Origin: Deltaproteobacteria bacterium
Lineage (GTDB): Bacteria > Myxococcota_A > Polyangia > Haliangiales > Haliangiaceae
Length of the DNA: 64,000 bases
Direction: 5' to 3'
Assembly (NCBI GenBank): GCA_020630875.1
Contig: JAHDIH010000001.1
Location: 496,001 to 560,000 of the forward strand
Part shown: positions 36,312 through 45,734 of the stretch, piece by piece
Position numbering within the stretch: the stretch's first letter is position 1
Layout of the letters: every line of letters begins with the position of its first letter
Program-made: the position numbers and the translations under genes
The notes under the pieces: generated by a model
What the model was told of the DNA's origin: nothing
Database searches by the model: none
What the model saw: only the letters and a program-made list of their open reading frames with translations

Positions 36312-37997
36312 ATGAAATGGGTATGTTATTTGGGGATTTCGCTCTTTTTGGGCTGCGGGAGTGGTGGCAGTGGAGAGGGGCAAAGTGGCGAGCTTGTTAT
36401 TGAACCAGCAACCGCCAACGTACTCGTTAGCAATGGCGTAGCCGCAGGTATCGAATACAAAGTCTTTCAAGTAGACGGAAGTTCTAGAAAAGAGGTTACT
36501 AGCGAGGTTACGCTCAGTTCTCCCGCTGGATCATTTAGTGCTGGTACATTTACCGCCTCAGGAAACGTCGCGGGTACCAGCGCGATTGTTGCGCGACGTG
36601 GTACAGACTCGGGCGAAGCGACAGTGACGGTGTCCGTTGAGTTAGAGCGAATAGAAACCGGACTCCCTGGCGATATCGCGGACACGTTTGATAACGCCAC
36701 CGATAGCACCGGGGCGCTCGACATCTTATATCCCACCGCAGATACGCATTTGCCTCCAAACCTTGGAGAACTAGAAACTCATTGGACTATCAACGTCGGC
36801 GATACCGTTCGGTTGGTTCTGGAGACTGAGTTTACGAAGATTTCAATCTTTGCGCCGGCGCAAGGAAAATTGCCGCTTCTTCCCGCAGAGTGGTTACCGC
36901 TCGCAGTTCCCGGTCAGACAACAGATGTCGATGTCAAAGTATCTACGTTGACGTTGGCCACACCTCAAACTTCGGATTCTGCAACCAGCAACTTTAGAAT
37001 CGTCGAAGAGTCGGTTCTCGGTGGGATTTACTATTGGGATTCTACAGGGGGGCCGTCCAATGCAGGAGGTGTGATGAGACACGATATGGCAAAAGTCGGC
37101 GAGAAGGCCGAGCTTTTCACACCTGACGGAGTAGAGGAAACTCGCTGCGTGGGATGCCATGCGTTGTCCCGTGACGGTTCGAAGATCGCGCTACGTTACA
37201 ATGGTGGGCACGTCAATCAATCCAACATAATGGACGTCGCCAGTGGGGATCGAGTTTACGTTGGTGGACAAGAAACAGAACAATGGACAGTCGCATCCTT
37301 TGCACCAGACAATCGTCATCTGGTGGTTTCCGCAGATGCTGGACTAAGTATTGTCGACAGTGATGATGGCAGCCGACGCCCGCTCCTCAACGGTAACTTT
37401 ACTCATCATGACGTTTCCCCATTGGGAGATAAGATCGTTTATGTTGAGTTTGGGGGTGGTAATACTCTTAACATTACGAGAGGAACGGTGATGGTTGGTG
37501 ATCTTGATATCGCAGCGAGTACGATTACCAACCAAGTGGTTATTGACCAGGGAGATGCTGGAGTTAACAATTACTACACCGCATTTTCGCCTGACGGGAA
37601 ATGGGTGTTGTTCAACAAAGACGAATCTGCCGCAAGCGGAGGAACTTCGAACGAAAACAGCCGCTCGATGCTCTACATTGCTCCTGCTGATGGCAGCAGC
37701 CCGGCGTTTCAACTCTCACTGCCATCGCAAGCGGTGGGGTTAACTAACTCCTGGCCCAAGTGGGCGCCTTTCGTAAATCAGGAGTCTGGAGAGTCCGTGA
37801 TGTGGTTAACCTTTTCATCCAAACGCCCGGTTGGAAATGACAACAGCGCATCTAAGCCGCAGCTTTGGATGGCTCCATTTTATCCTGAGCGGCAAGGCGA
37901 TGCGCGAAGTGCACCAGCTTTTTGGTTGCCGTTTCAAGACATCACCCATGGTAATCACATCGCGCAGTGGACTGAAGTCGTCGTTGCAATTGACTAA
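36312..37997 (+). CDS. TolB-like beta-propeller lipoprotein with a CxxCH motif
   Basis: A 561-residue predicted lipoprotein: signal MKWVCYLGISLFLGC with Cys15 lipidated, then a Gly/Ser linker. An Ig-like beta domain comes first (about 25-110), then a second beta region, then TolB/WD40-like propeller blades (TVASFAPDNRHLVVSADAG, NYYTAFSPDGKWVLFNKDE). Before the propeller is RCVGCHALSRDGSKIAL, with Cys279, Cys282 and His283 forming a CxxCH. That could attach a c-type heme covalently, since lipoproteins reach the compartment where this happens; this is not certain from the motif alone. It lies 37 bases after meaB and could be in the same transcript, but its role is unknown. It overlaps the convergent permease gene by 4 bases. 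Confidence 0.8.
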   Translation: MKWVCYLGISLFLGCGSGGSGEGQSGELVIEPATANVLVSNGVAAGIEYKVFQVDGSSRKEVTSEVTLSSPAGSFSAGTFTASGNVAGTSAIVARRGTDSGEATVTVSVELERIETGLPGDIADTFDNATDSTGALDILYPTADTHLPPNLGELETHWTINVGDTVRLVLETEFTKISIFAPAQGKLPLLPAEWLPLAVPGQTTDVDVKVSTLTLATPQTSDSATSNFRIVEESVLGGIYYWDSTGGPSNAGGVMRHDMAKVGEKAELFTPDGVEETRCVGCHALSRDGSKIALRYNGGHVNQSNIMDVASGDRVYVGGQETEQWTVASFAPDNRHLVVSADAGLSIVDSDDGSRRPLLNGNFTHHDVSPLGDKIVYVEFGGGNTLNITRGTVMVGDLDIAASTITNQVVIDQGDAGVNNYYTAFSPDGKWVLFNKDESAASGGTSNENSRSMLYIAPADGSSPAFQLSLPSQAVGLTNSWPKWAPFVNQESGESVMWLTFSSKRPVGNDNSASKPQLWMAPFYPERQGDARSAPAFWLPFQDITHGNHIAQWTEVVVAID

Positions 37998-39823
37998 TGA
38001 TTGTGATCGTGATGGCTTTGGCGGGAGAGCCCATGAACCCATCCGTCTACGCCCGAACGCCAAAGAGATCTAAGGGCTACAAGTAATAGTAGTCCTAGCC
38101 CGATAAGGTGCCATGATTCGGTGTGCGAAACGCTCTCGGCGGCGTAAGGAACGGTAAGTTCTAAGTAGTGAATGGGAATGGTTACGGCCCAAGCGAGCCC
38201 GATTAAAATTACCATGGCAATTATCATCCCGCGTTGGCGATAGGCATTTTTAAAAAAGAGCAACGTTGCTACGTTAGTTGCAGAGCCGAGAAAGAGCCCA
38301 ACCATTGCGGCTGCAGGGGATACGTTCGCGATGATTAAGGATGCCGCTAGAGGGGTTGCAGACGCCGCACAAATATAGGCGGGAATCACCACTACGGTGG
38401 CGATAAGCATATCGAACCATAAAGAACCTGAACCTGAGGTGGTCTGAGGAAGCAGGACAAGACAATAGGAAGCAGCAACAAGACTCGCTATGAGCCAAGG
38501 TAATATGTGGACCGCAAGGTCGTCGATAGTGCGGAGGTAGCGCGACCAAAAACCTTCATTTCCGTGTGAGTGCTCGGAATGGTCGTGGGAGTGGTCTGCG
38601 TGGTTGTGTGAGTGCTCGGAATGGTCGTGGGAGTGGTTCGGACGGTCAGCATTTGCTGGGGCCTGGACAAAGTACCCAAAGGCCCAGCCTCCCAATACCG
38701 CGAGAACAACGGCACCACAAACTCGCGCTACGGTTAGCTCTGGACCAAGAAAGTGCCAGGAAAGAAAGACGGTCTCAAAGCTTATCTCTGGAGTTGCTAC
38801 AAGAATTGCAAAAATAAACGCCGAGTGCGCTGACTTTTTTCGCATCGTTTCAGCTATCGGCAATACTCCGCAAGAACACACTGGGACGGGAGTACCGACA
38901 GCCGCTCCAATGGTCGCGTGTTTTAAAGGCGAACCACCAAGGAACCAAGATTTCGGAATCTTATCGAAAGACCAACTAAATATTCCCGCCACCCCAAGAC
39001 CGATGAGTAGTGGAACGGCGGTTTCTCCAATGAGTTGCAAAAACGCATCTACCACACTTTCAATAAGATCGTGGCTGTGGGCGTGTTCGTGGGCGTGTTC
39101 GTGGTGCGCTTCGGAACTTCCAGAAGAAAAACTTTGTAAAATGGCAACGGACGTTACGGCAATCCCCAGAACGAATCCAAGTAGTTCACCGGCTCGCGTT
39201 TTACTACTTTTTTCAATAGAGAAGTCATGAAGAAGAATGTGCACCATAAGTCCGGCTAGGAATGAAGTTGTCCATGGCATGAAGTCATCGCCAAAGTGAG
39301 CGTCAATGAGCGTTGGTGCTAGAATTACTCCGACCGTGGTTACCGCAATGAGGCCCAGGGCTGCATAGAGCATTGCTTTGGGGCCGCTCGACTCCTTGCA
39401 GGCTACAAGGGTGACTGCCACTACTGGAATGGTGTGTATTGCGACGAAGATACCTGATTGCATCGTAGTTGGGCTTTCCGTCAAGACGAGAAGCGCAATT
39501 CCCGCGGACTCAACTAATTGATGCAGCGCCAAGGTGATCAGACCAATGAACACCGTGGTTTTCTTATGGTGTGGAGTGGTCTGTCCTGCGAAAGATAACA
39601 ATCGAGACAGAAGGCTAGGAGCAAGAGCACCGATGGCAGCGGCGAAGAACGTCCAGACGCCAATGCTGCCCATGGCTTCCGGGAGCAGTATAAACAGCAC
39701 GGTCATTGCGACCGCCGACCATGCCAACGCTCTGACCGGAGCAATGAGCCATCCTAGTTGGGTCGCAAAGCGCGCGAGAATGAGCCCCACCAAAATGGGG
39801 ATTATCGTTACCGCGAATGCCAT
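37994..39823 (-). CDS. ZIP-like / SO_0444-type metal permease fusion with His-rich loops
   Basis: A 609-residue membrane protein. The C-terminal half (from about 260) matches DUF318-type permeases of the SO_0444 Cu/Zn efflux kind: GTPVPVCSCGVLPIAETMRK, LVATPEISFE and the late GLFLGSATNVATLLFF. The N-terminal 230 residues carry about seven hydrophobic segments and resemble ZIP family transporters (HQLVESAGIALLVL, HTIPVVAV, MVHILLHDF). Two His-rich loops occur: one with HEHAHEHAHSHD near residue 240, and one with repeated HSHDHSEHSH near 405-430. Both suggest binding of zinc, copper or similar ions. Direction and exact metal are not known. The start is ATG at 39823. Confidence 0.82.
   Translation of the reverse strand: MAFAVTIIPILVGLILARFATQLGWLIAPVRALAWSAVAMTVLFILLPEAMGSIGVWTFFAAAIGALAPSLLSRLLSFAGQTTPHHKKTTVFIGLITLALHQLVESAGIALLVLTESPTTMQSGIFVAIHTIPVVAVTLVACKESSGPKAMLYAALGLIAVTTVGVILAPTLIDAHFGDDFMPWTTSFLAGLMVHILLHDFSIEKSSKTRAGELLGFVLGIAVTSVAILQSFSSGSSEAHHEHAHEHAHSHDLIESVVDAFLQLIGETAVPLLIGLGVAGIFSWSFDKIPKSWFLGGSPLKHATIGAAVGTPVPVCSCGVLPIAETMRKKSAHSAFIFAILVATPEISFETVFLSWHFLGPELTVARVCGAVVLAVLGGWAFGYFVQAPANADRPNHSHDHSEHSHNHADHSHDHSEHSHGNEGFWSRYLRTIDDLAVHILPWLIASLVAASYCLVLLPQTTSGSGSLWFDMLIATVVVIPAYICAASATPLAASLIIANVSPAAAMVGLFLGSATNVATLLFFKNAYRQRGMIIAMVILIGLAWAVTIPIHYLELTVPYAAESVSHTESWHLIGLGLLLLVALRSLWRSGVDGWVHGLSRQSHHDHNH
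38564..38637 (-). repeat. Duplicated 32-bp unit encoding a His-rich loop
   Basis: Two identical 32-base copies at 38564-38595 and 38606-38637, spaced 42 bases apart, encode the repeated HSHDHSEHSH segment of the permease. In frame and inside the coding region. Confidence 0.9.
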
Positions 39824-39867
39824 CCCGGCGACGTTATGTCAATTATCGGTTGTAGGCTAGCGAATCT

Positions 39868-40518
39868 TCAATTAGGCATCGCTTCTCGAGGCGATACTTC
39901 TACCAAGAGTCTGCTGACATGAGTTAGCACCAAGTCGATGCGATCCGCAGGATCCAAACACTCCAAGATTTTTTGTCGCATGTCAGGGTCGGCGATTAAC
40001 GCTCCGGAAAGAATGTCAGCGCATTGTCCGGGACCTTTTGCACCTCTCACCATTTTGCGAATTTCGTCGCCTCCGCCGCTCAAAGCATAGGATAGCTGAT
40101 CGCTAACGGCAATTAGTTGCTTGTACAGAGACTTCATTCTGAGTTCTCCCTTCGCCGGTGCCACATCGGAGACCTCCTTGATCGCAGCGACCCTGTAAGG
40201 TGCGCCAGAGGCTAGGTCTGACTCGTACTTAGCTCTTCCGACGCCTCGAAGTAACACATGAAAGCGACCATCCCGCATTTCTCGATGACTCAATATTTCA
40301 GCGAGACCGACAAAAGGATGTATCGGTGAACAGTTGTTATCATCCGTTGGCGTGGAGATGAGTCGTGCAACACCAATTTGTTGCGACCCATCAAGTGCAT
40401 CCCTTACGAGTTGTTGGTAACGCGTCTCGAAAACGTGCAGCGGCAATAGCGAGCCAGGTAACAGGACGGAGCCCGTGAGAGGGAAAAGTCCTGCTTTTGA
40501 ATTATCTTCATTGAACAC
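39868..40518 (-). CDS. Lon substrate-binding (LAN) domain protein
   Basis: A 216-residue cytoplasmic protein with a GTG start. It matches the N-terminal substrate-recognition domain of Lon proteases without the ATPase and peptidase parts: FPLTGSVLLPGSLLPLHVFE at the start, then RYQQLVRDAL and GRFHVLLRGVGRAKYE. Stand-alone LAN-domain proteins are widespread and their function is poorly known. It lies on the minus strand between the permease and a dehydrogenase with no sign of tight coupling. Confidence 0.88.
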   Translation of the reverse strand: MFNEDNSKAGLFPLTGSVLLPGSLLPLHVFETRYQQLVRDALDGSQQIGVARLISTPTDDNNCSPIHPFVGLAEILSHREMRDGRFHVLLRGVGRAKYESDLASGAPYRVAAIKEVSDVAPAKGELRMKSLYKQLIAVSDQLSYALSGGGDEIRKMVRGAKGPGQCADILSGALIADPDMRQKILECLDPADRIDLVLTHVSRLLVEVSPREAMPN

Positions 40519-40586
40519 ATGAGAATCATACTTTGCAGAATGGTATTCAGTACAGGCCCAATGTCGAGGATTGGACCCAGTGTACG

Positions 40587-41261
40587 CTAACCGAAGATGT
40601 CCAGCGCACTTCCGTTTATGGAGCGGGGGGCGTCTTCCGCTAAATATCCAACAAAATTAGCTACTTCCGTCGGCTTTAGGTCGGGCACCGCTCCTGGTAG
40701 TCCCTGCTGAAGCATCTCGGTATCCACGCTGCCAGGACATATGGCGTTGACGAGGACCTCCCCAGATAGCTCTGCAGCAAGTGAGCGAGTCACTCCGATT
40801 AGTGCGTGTTTCGAGGCACAATAAGCCGCCAGCATCGGCGTCCCTAGCTTCCCGGATATGGAGGCTATGTTAATGATGCGGCCTCTAGTGGCTCTTAGGC
40901 CGGGAAGCAGCAGCTGTGAGAGGTGCGTTGGGGCAAACACGTTGACTTGAAACATCACACGCCAGGTTGCGATTTCCATGTTGTCGAAACTCTCACGAGT
41001 GAGCGTCGCGGCGTTGTTCACTAGAACGTCCACCGAGCCAATCTCGGATATTCGGTTGGCTAAGTTTCTTACCTCTGTTTCGCTGCTTAAGTCGCACGCG
41101 ATTACCGTTGCGCTTCGTAACGTGGCAGCGAGCTCTTCTAGCTTATGTTTGTTTCTTGCAACGAGTATCGTAGAAAAATTTCGAGCGTCTAACTCCTGGG
41201 CGATTGCCTTTCCAATACCTCGGCTTGCGCCAGTAACAACCGCGAGTCTTTGTTTACCCAT
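40587..41261 (-). CDS. Short-chain dehydrogenase/reductase
   Basis: A 224-residue Rossmann-fold oxidoreductase. The nucleotide-binding TGASRGIG is at residues 10-17, NNAA at 82-85, catalytic Ser134 in NIASISG, and Tyr147/Lys151 in YCASK. The ending LKPTEVANFVGYLAED resembles SDRs of fatty-acid or polyketide type, such as 3-oxoacyl-ACP reductases, but substrates in this family cannot be read from sequence. Arg36 at the end of the second strand (LVARNK) hints at NADP. It lies 38 bases after the double lipoprotein gene. Confidence 0.9.
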   Translation of the reverse strand: MGKQRLAVVTGASRGIGKAIAQELDARNFSTILVARNKHKLEELAATLRSATVIACDLSSETEVRNLANRISEIGSVDVLVNNAATLTRESFDNMEIATWRVMFQVNVFAPTHLSQLLLPGLRATRGRIINIASISGKLGTPMLAAYCASKHALIGVTRSLAAELSGEVLVNAICPGSVDTEMLQQGLPGAVPDLKPTEVANFVGYLAEDAPRSINGSALDIFG

Positions 41262-41299
41262 AGAGCAATCAAATCACCTGCGGCACGGTCTCGCAAGTC

Positions 41300-44200
41300 T
41301 TACTCGACAATGGTGACGGTAACTTCGCCCATGGGTTTTCTGCTTTGAAAGTAACCCATGCTTGTTATCGCAGTTTTGTCGTCCTTACTCGCTTCGCTTA
41401 GGTAAAATCCTACTTGACCATCGCTCGATATCGTTTGTTTTCTCCAGTCAGGACCTTGAGTGGTCACTATTTTTCCTACCGAACCGTCTTGATAAGCGAC
41501 TCTTCCGTCGCTAAGCCAGATGATAGAACTTCCCACCAGGTGCCGCCGTTTACTGTTGCCTCTCGCTCCTGAGTCGATAAGAGTTGTCGCTGCGCGCGTA
41601 AGCGCGGTGTCTAGTTCGGTAACAAATACTTGATGGGATGTAGATTGCCACGCAATTTCTATGCCGCTAGCAGATTGTCTGATCGCAATGTTGCGTGGGC
41701 CATGCCCCTCGGTATCAATTTCCATTTGACTATCGCCAAACACCACCGTGAGGTTTGCTTGATTAGTGGCAAAAGCCACCAAAGGCTTACTACCAATCAT
41801 AGCGATATCGATTGCGGTGCCCGCTCCCGTAGTTCCGACAAGTGCAGGGTTGGCAGTGAGTGGCGCGTAACATACACCGGTGTAACAGATTTCATCCTGA
41901 GCGCATCCGCCGCCGCAGTCTGAGGTTTGCGAAACGCATTGCGACTCGGTGGCTCCTTCTTCTAAGATGCAGGACGTATTAGCTGCGCAGAGACCTCTGC
42001 AGGAGGTTATCGCTTCTCCCACAGTGGTGACCGTCCAAGGACCATCCTTGTCGTCTGAAGTTGCAAGTCGTACTTCACTCGCAAATTTTCCGTTTCCATG
42101 ATCGATCGCTGACACGCGGTAAGCCACTCCAAGGGAATCTCCCGCGGCAAATGAAATATTGGTTCCCAACACGTTGTCGGACTGCTGATCGACCACAGTT
42201 TTGTTCCATTTCTTGCTGCTGCCATTTCCAACTAGCAGTGCGTTGTTAGTGGAATCTCTGTAAGCGACAATTGGTTTTTGGTCCCAGGTGATGGCACGTG
42301 CCCAACTACCAACATCATCTCCAGGAGAAGGTCTTCCTTTTCGATAGGTCGATGGCTCGTACACGGGTTTCTCATCTGGTATTCCGTCGACTGGTGCGAA
42401 CACAAGTTCATCTTCTTCAATCCGGAATTCGACAAGGTCACCGAATTCTTTTTCGTAGACGTAGCCCACCAACTCCTCTTTGTCATTTGCTGAAGTCGCA
42501 AAGTATCCCATCGAGCCAGGTTCGACAGCGCCTTTAAAGCAAACCCCGTCAAGGCAAGGGCTTTTGTCGCTGCATGACGCACTAAAAAGTGGCACAAGAA
42601 CCAATGCCGCCAACGTGCCTGTGTTTAATCGGCGCCAGAATAACACCAGAGCCACGAACAGTAGTCCCCACGAACCGCTGTTACTCTCACAGCCGGAAGG
42701 CTCCGTGCTGCTTTCTTGTCTGAATGTTGCGTAAGGATTTACCACTTGATGTTCCTCCTCTTGTACTACGACTTCAGTCGATGGGGAGACTCTCGGCGTC
42801 GCCGTAGTTTCTGTTGCTTGGTTCAGGTCCGCGTAGATCTCAAGATGGTTGGTATTGCTAACTTGCAAATCTACTACGCTGAGTTTTAGTCCAGAAAATT
42901 CTGGCAAGGCAATCGCACCAATAGAGGAGAATGCCGTCGGCAGCAGCGTGCCGAGTAACTCTGGTAGTGAAGATTCCAATGACGGCGCATTTTCTCGTAG
43001 AGGATCGGAGTAACTAACTTTTGCGTTCTTAAAGGTAGTACCACTACTGTCGAGTCCCAATGCAATACCACCATCCGCTGCGGCGTCCACGCTCAACGGT
43101 AAGGTGGCATCCATAGTGATCGTCAGAAAGCGCAACGGCTGGTTGTTTATCCACGCGTAAAGGTCAATGTCTAACTCGTACAGTTTGAGTTGCAACACAG
43201 GTGATGTTGCTCCCTGTACTTCTATCAGGGGAGCTGTTTGCGGCCTCAGTCTAAATTCTACCCCCACCGCTTCGCCACTTAGGTACTCTGACGTACTGGA
43301 TGCAATCAGTGGCAGCAGTTCTGAACTAATGGCAGCAGACTGGGTGGTGCCAAAGTCAATGCAAAGGTTGCCGGCTTGATGCATGGCCCAACCGATTTGG
43401 TTGAGATTGTTTTCAGCCAGAGCGATACCCAAATCAAAATTCTGATTGGAAGAAGGTACTTTATTTGCCAACTCAACAGCCGACGGAGTGGAAGTGGTCA
43501 AAGACGGTCCGGCAACAGCTGGAACGCAATCGTTAGGTCTCGCAGGCAAAGCACCGCCAAGTAGGGATAATCCTAGTCCTCCGTTGTTGGTATTTGAGCC
43601 TCCAGCCACTTGGTAGAGGTCACTTTCTCCATCACCGACGGCTCCGGATAATGAGCCAATGTTGGTTCGCGTTTCGATTCCCAACGTTTGCAGGCACTGG
43701 TCGCCTTTGATGCATACGTTGTCTGTACATGCCGTCGCGCCATCGCTGCATTCGTCGACGTGGCCGCTGGGGCACTTTTGACAAAGGGCGCCATCCACCC
43801 CCGCACCGATTTGATCTTCTAGCAAACGACGAATCGTTCCTTTGAAAGCGAATTTCAGTGCATCGGCCACGCTGCATCCAAACCCTCCACTAATGTCGAT
43901 ATCTCCGTTGTTCAGATCGTCAATTTCGATCTCGTTAATTACTTTCGTCGTTCCCAAGTCAGAATCGACTCGGAAAAGAAGGTCGGTTTTTATTGTCAGG
44001 TCGTCGGCTCCCGCATCCGTGGAGTCGTAGCTAATGTTGCAGGTACCTACCACCGGAATCTTGGCGGATATTGGCGCTAGAGTCTTCACTCGTACCCGCA
44101 AGGTGACTTGCATTTCATTCTCGCCATGGCGAGGGGTAAGCTCAAGTCGCTGCGGTCCACCAGGAATCTCTTGCAACGAAATTTCTACAGGGCCGCAAGG

Positions 44201-44485
44201 AACGACTGGTTGATTGTTAGAGTCGCAACAGATCTTTGAGTCGCTTTGACAATCAGGTGGGACGTCCACAACCAGTGCGCCGCCAGACGCACCAAGCAGA
44301 CTCTCTACAAGGTTGGGGCCAAGCGTTTCCATGCTGCTAATCCCACTTTCGGTAAGACGAAAACTTCCCATGTTGGTATGGCGTTCTTCGAGTGGAAATC
44401 CACCGGGTATCGGTTGACCGCATCCCTGACCGCTACAACCGCTGGCGATCAATCCGAACATTGCTATCGTCAATACCCTCGTCAT
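41300..44485 (-). CDS. Large lipoprotein with an internal MYXO-CTERM-like segment and second lipobox
   Basis: A 1,061-residue frame from ATG 44485 (a 21-residue upstream extension is unlikely). It opens with a lipoprotein signal (MTRVLTIAMFGLIASGC). The first 590 residues are beta-rich and Cys-containing, with a small Cys cluster (CQKCPSGHVDECSDGATAC). At Cys599 comes a MYXO-CTERM-like tail: a GC pair, a hydrophobic stretch, then Arg618-Arg619. Directly after it is a second lipoprotein-type signal, LAALVLVPLFSASC, with Cys638. The last 420 residues look like a beta-propeller with a Cys-rich insert (CGGGCAQDEICYTGVC). This looks like two surface proteins joined in one frame. An internal GTG at 42646 could start the second alone. 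Function unknown. Confidence 0.78.
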   Translation of the reverse strand: MTRVLTIAMFGLIASGCSGQGCGQPIPGGFPLEERHTNMGSFRLTESGISSMETLGPNLVESLLGASGGALVVDVPPDCQSDSKICCDSNNQPVVPCGPVEISLQEIPGGPQRLELTPRHGENEMQVTLRVRVKTLAPISAKIPVVGTCNISYDSTDAGADDLTIKTDLLFRVDSDLGTTKVINEIEIDDLNNGDIDISGGFGCSVADALKFAFKGTIRRLLEDQIGAGVDGALCQKCPSGHVDECSDGATACTDNVCIKGDQCLQTLGIETRTNIGSLSGAVGDGESDLYQVAGGSNTNNGGLGLSLLGGALPARPNDCVPAVAGPSLTTSTPSAVELANKVPSSNQNFDLGIALAENNLNQIGWAMHQAGNLCIDFGTTQSAAISSELLPLIASSTSEYLSGEAVGVEFRLRPQTAPLIEVQGATSPVLQLKLYELDIDLYAWINNQPLRFLTITMDATLPLSVDAAADGGIALGLDSSGTTFKNAKVSYSDPLRENAPSLESSLPELLGTLLPTAFSSIGAIALPEFSGLKLSVVDLQVSNTNHLEIYADLNQATETTATPRVSPSTEVVVQEEEHQVVNPYATFRQESSTEPSGCESNSGSWGLLFVALVLFWRRLNTGTLAALVLVPLFSASCSDKSPCLDGVCFKGAVEPGSMGYFATSANDKEELVGYVYEKEFGDLVEFRIEEDELVFAPVDGIPDEKPVYEPSTYRKGRPSPGDDVGSWARAITWDQKPIVAYRDSTNNALLVGNGSSKKWNKTVVDQQSDNVLGTNISFAAGDSLGVAYRVSAIDHGNGKFASEVRLATSDDKDGPWTVTTVGEAITSCRGLCAANTSCILEEGATESQCVSQTSDCGGGCAQDEICYTGVCYAPLTANPALVGTTGAGTAIDIAMIGSKPLVAFATNQANLTVVFGDSQMEIDTEGHGPRNIAIRQSASGIEIAWQSTSHQVFVTELDTALTRAATTLIDSGARGNSKRRHLVGSSIIWLSDGRVAYQDGSVGKIVTTQGPDWRKQTISSDGQVGFYLSEASKDDKTAITSMGYFQSRKPMGEVTVTIVE

Positions 44486-44571
44486 CGGAGGACGGTAATA
44501 GTGATGCAAGTCCCCGTCAATAAAGGAAAAATGGCCGCGCTGCGTCAATTAGTCAGTTAGCACCAGATTGG

Positions 44572-45426
44572 TCATATTTGGTCGGCATTTTCCATGAACT
44601 TCATCACGAGATCCCCAACTTCTCTTGGAAACTCGATGGGGGTGATGTGCGATCCGCCAGGAATGACGTGAAATGAGGCCTTGGGTAATACCTCTGCGAG
44701 CTTTCGGCTTTCTTCTACCGGCACAAATTTGTCATGAGTTCCGGCGACTACAATAGAAGGAATCGAAATGAGTTTTGGATTTTCGATGGCGAAGTCTGCG
44801 GCGCTATCAAGCAGGGACCAAAATACCCGCGGATCCATTCTTGCGAGCCCGCGAAAATAGGGCTTCAAGTCAGCATCGTGGACGCGGTCGCCATCAACTT
44901 CAAATAGTTTTGCAACTTCAAGGGAGAAACGAGAAGCGAACATCGAGTTACCCAACCGCCTTGCGAAAAGCGGCATTTTTTCCGCAGCTTTTCGCATGTA
45001 CGGCAGTACCTTTTTCATTGGAACGATCCCGCGATAAAAGTGACTTGTGAGATCTTGGCTGGCTCCGCAAAGTAGGACCAACTTCGATACAAGCTCCGGG
45101 CAGGTAGTAGCGATTTGAAGCGCTACTTGCACTCCTAAGGAATGCCCAATGAGGGAGGTCTTCGCAATTTTTTCTCGCCTGAGAATAATTTCGATGTCGG
45201 CCGCTAGCTGTTCTACTGACACGGCATTGCTTCTAGGAACCGGGCTTCTGCCATGGCCGCGGTAATGAACGTGCAGCACCTTGTGGTCGGCGAGTTCTTT
45301 TTTCAAGTAGCGCCAAATGAAACCATCGCACCCTAATCCGTCGCAAAGCACCACGCAGGGTTTACTGCCGTCTTGGAATTCGTAATAAATAGAATCGCCG
45401 CCTATGTTCACGTAGTGTCCGCGCAC
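44572..45426 (-). CDS. Alpha/beta hydrolase
   Basis: A 284-residue alpha/beta-hydrolase with a GTG start. The catalytic triad is visible: Ser96 in GHSLG, Asp232 in AGTHDKFVP, and His260 in GGSHITP. The YRGHGRSP motif after the third strand is typical of esterase, lipase and haloperoxidase-like members. No signal peptide, so cytoplasmic. Substrate cannot be told from sequence. It stands between the double lipoprotein and the ribbon-helix-helix gene, all on the minus strand. Confidence 0.9.
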   Translation of the reverse strand: MRGHYVNIGGDSIYYEFQDGSKPCVVLCDGLGCDGFIWRYLKKELADHKVLHVHYRGHGRSPVPRSNAVSVEQLAADIEIILRREKIAKTSLIGHSLGVQVALQIATTCPELVSKLVLLCGASQDLTSHFYRGIVPMKKVLPYMRKAAEKMPLFARRLGNSMFASRFSLEVAKLFEVDGDRVHDADLKPYFRGLARMDPRVFWSLLDSAADFAIENPKLISIPSIVVAGTHDKFVPVEESRKLAEVLPKASFHVIPGGSHITPIEFPREVGDLVMKFMENADQI

Positions 45427-45487
45427 GGAAAAACACTAACATGAAAGGCGGCGAGTAAATGCCCTTGAGGGCCCCCCCATTGTGGAC

Positions 45488-45706
45488 TTAGCTTACGCTA
45501 AGCTCTTTGGTGTCTTCTTCGCCTGGAAGATCGTTGACCGACGGATATTTCATTATGTCGCGCCGAGCGATTTTCCACGCTTTTTGCACAATCCAGGAGA
45601 GAGAACGGTCTTGCCGAGCTGCCTCTTCTTGGATTTCTTTGAGCATTTCCTCTGGGAAATACAACGATTGTTTACGCTTATCTGATCCTGCCATGGGGAT
45701 CATCAT
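45488..45706 (-). CDS. Small ribbon-helix-helix-type protein
   Basis: A 72-residue protein from ATG 45706. The upstream TTG at 45730 is less likely, and an ATG at 45694 is also possible. The core KRKQSLYFPEEMLKEIQEEA followed by RQDRSLSWIVQKAWKIA has the strand-helix-helix pattern of CopG/MetJ-type DNA-binding proteins, which dimerise and insert the strand in the major groove. It resembles a small family common in deltaproteobacteria. It is divergent from the dksA-like gene across about 170 bases that contain repeated GTCCGA elements, so it may regulate itself or that gene; this is inference. Confidence 0.78.
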   Translation of the reverse strand: MMIPMAGSDKRKQSLYFPEEMLKEIQEEAARQDRSLSWIVQKAWKIARRDIMKYPSVNDLPGEEDTKELSVS

Positions 45707-45734
45707 CGGAACTTCAGTAAAGTAAGTCAAGTTA

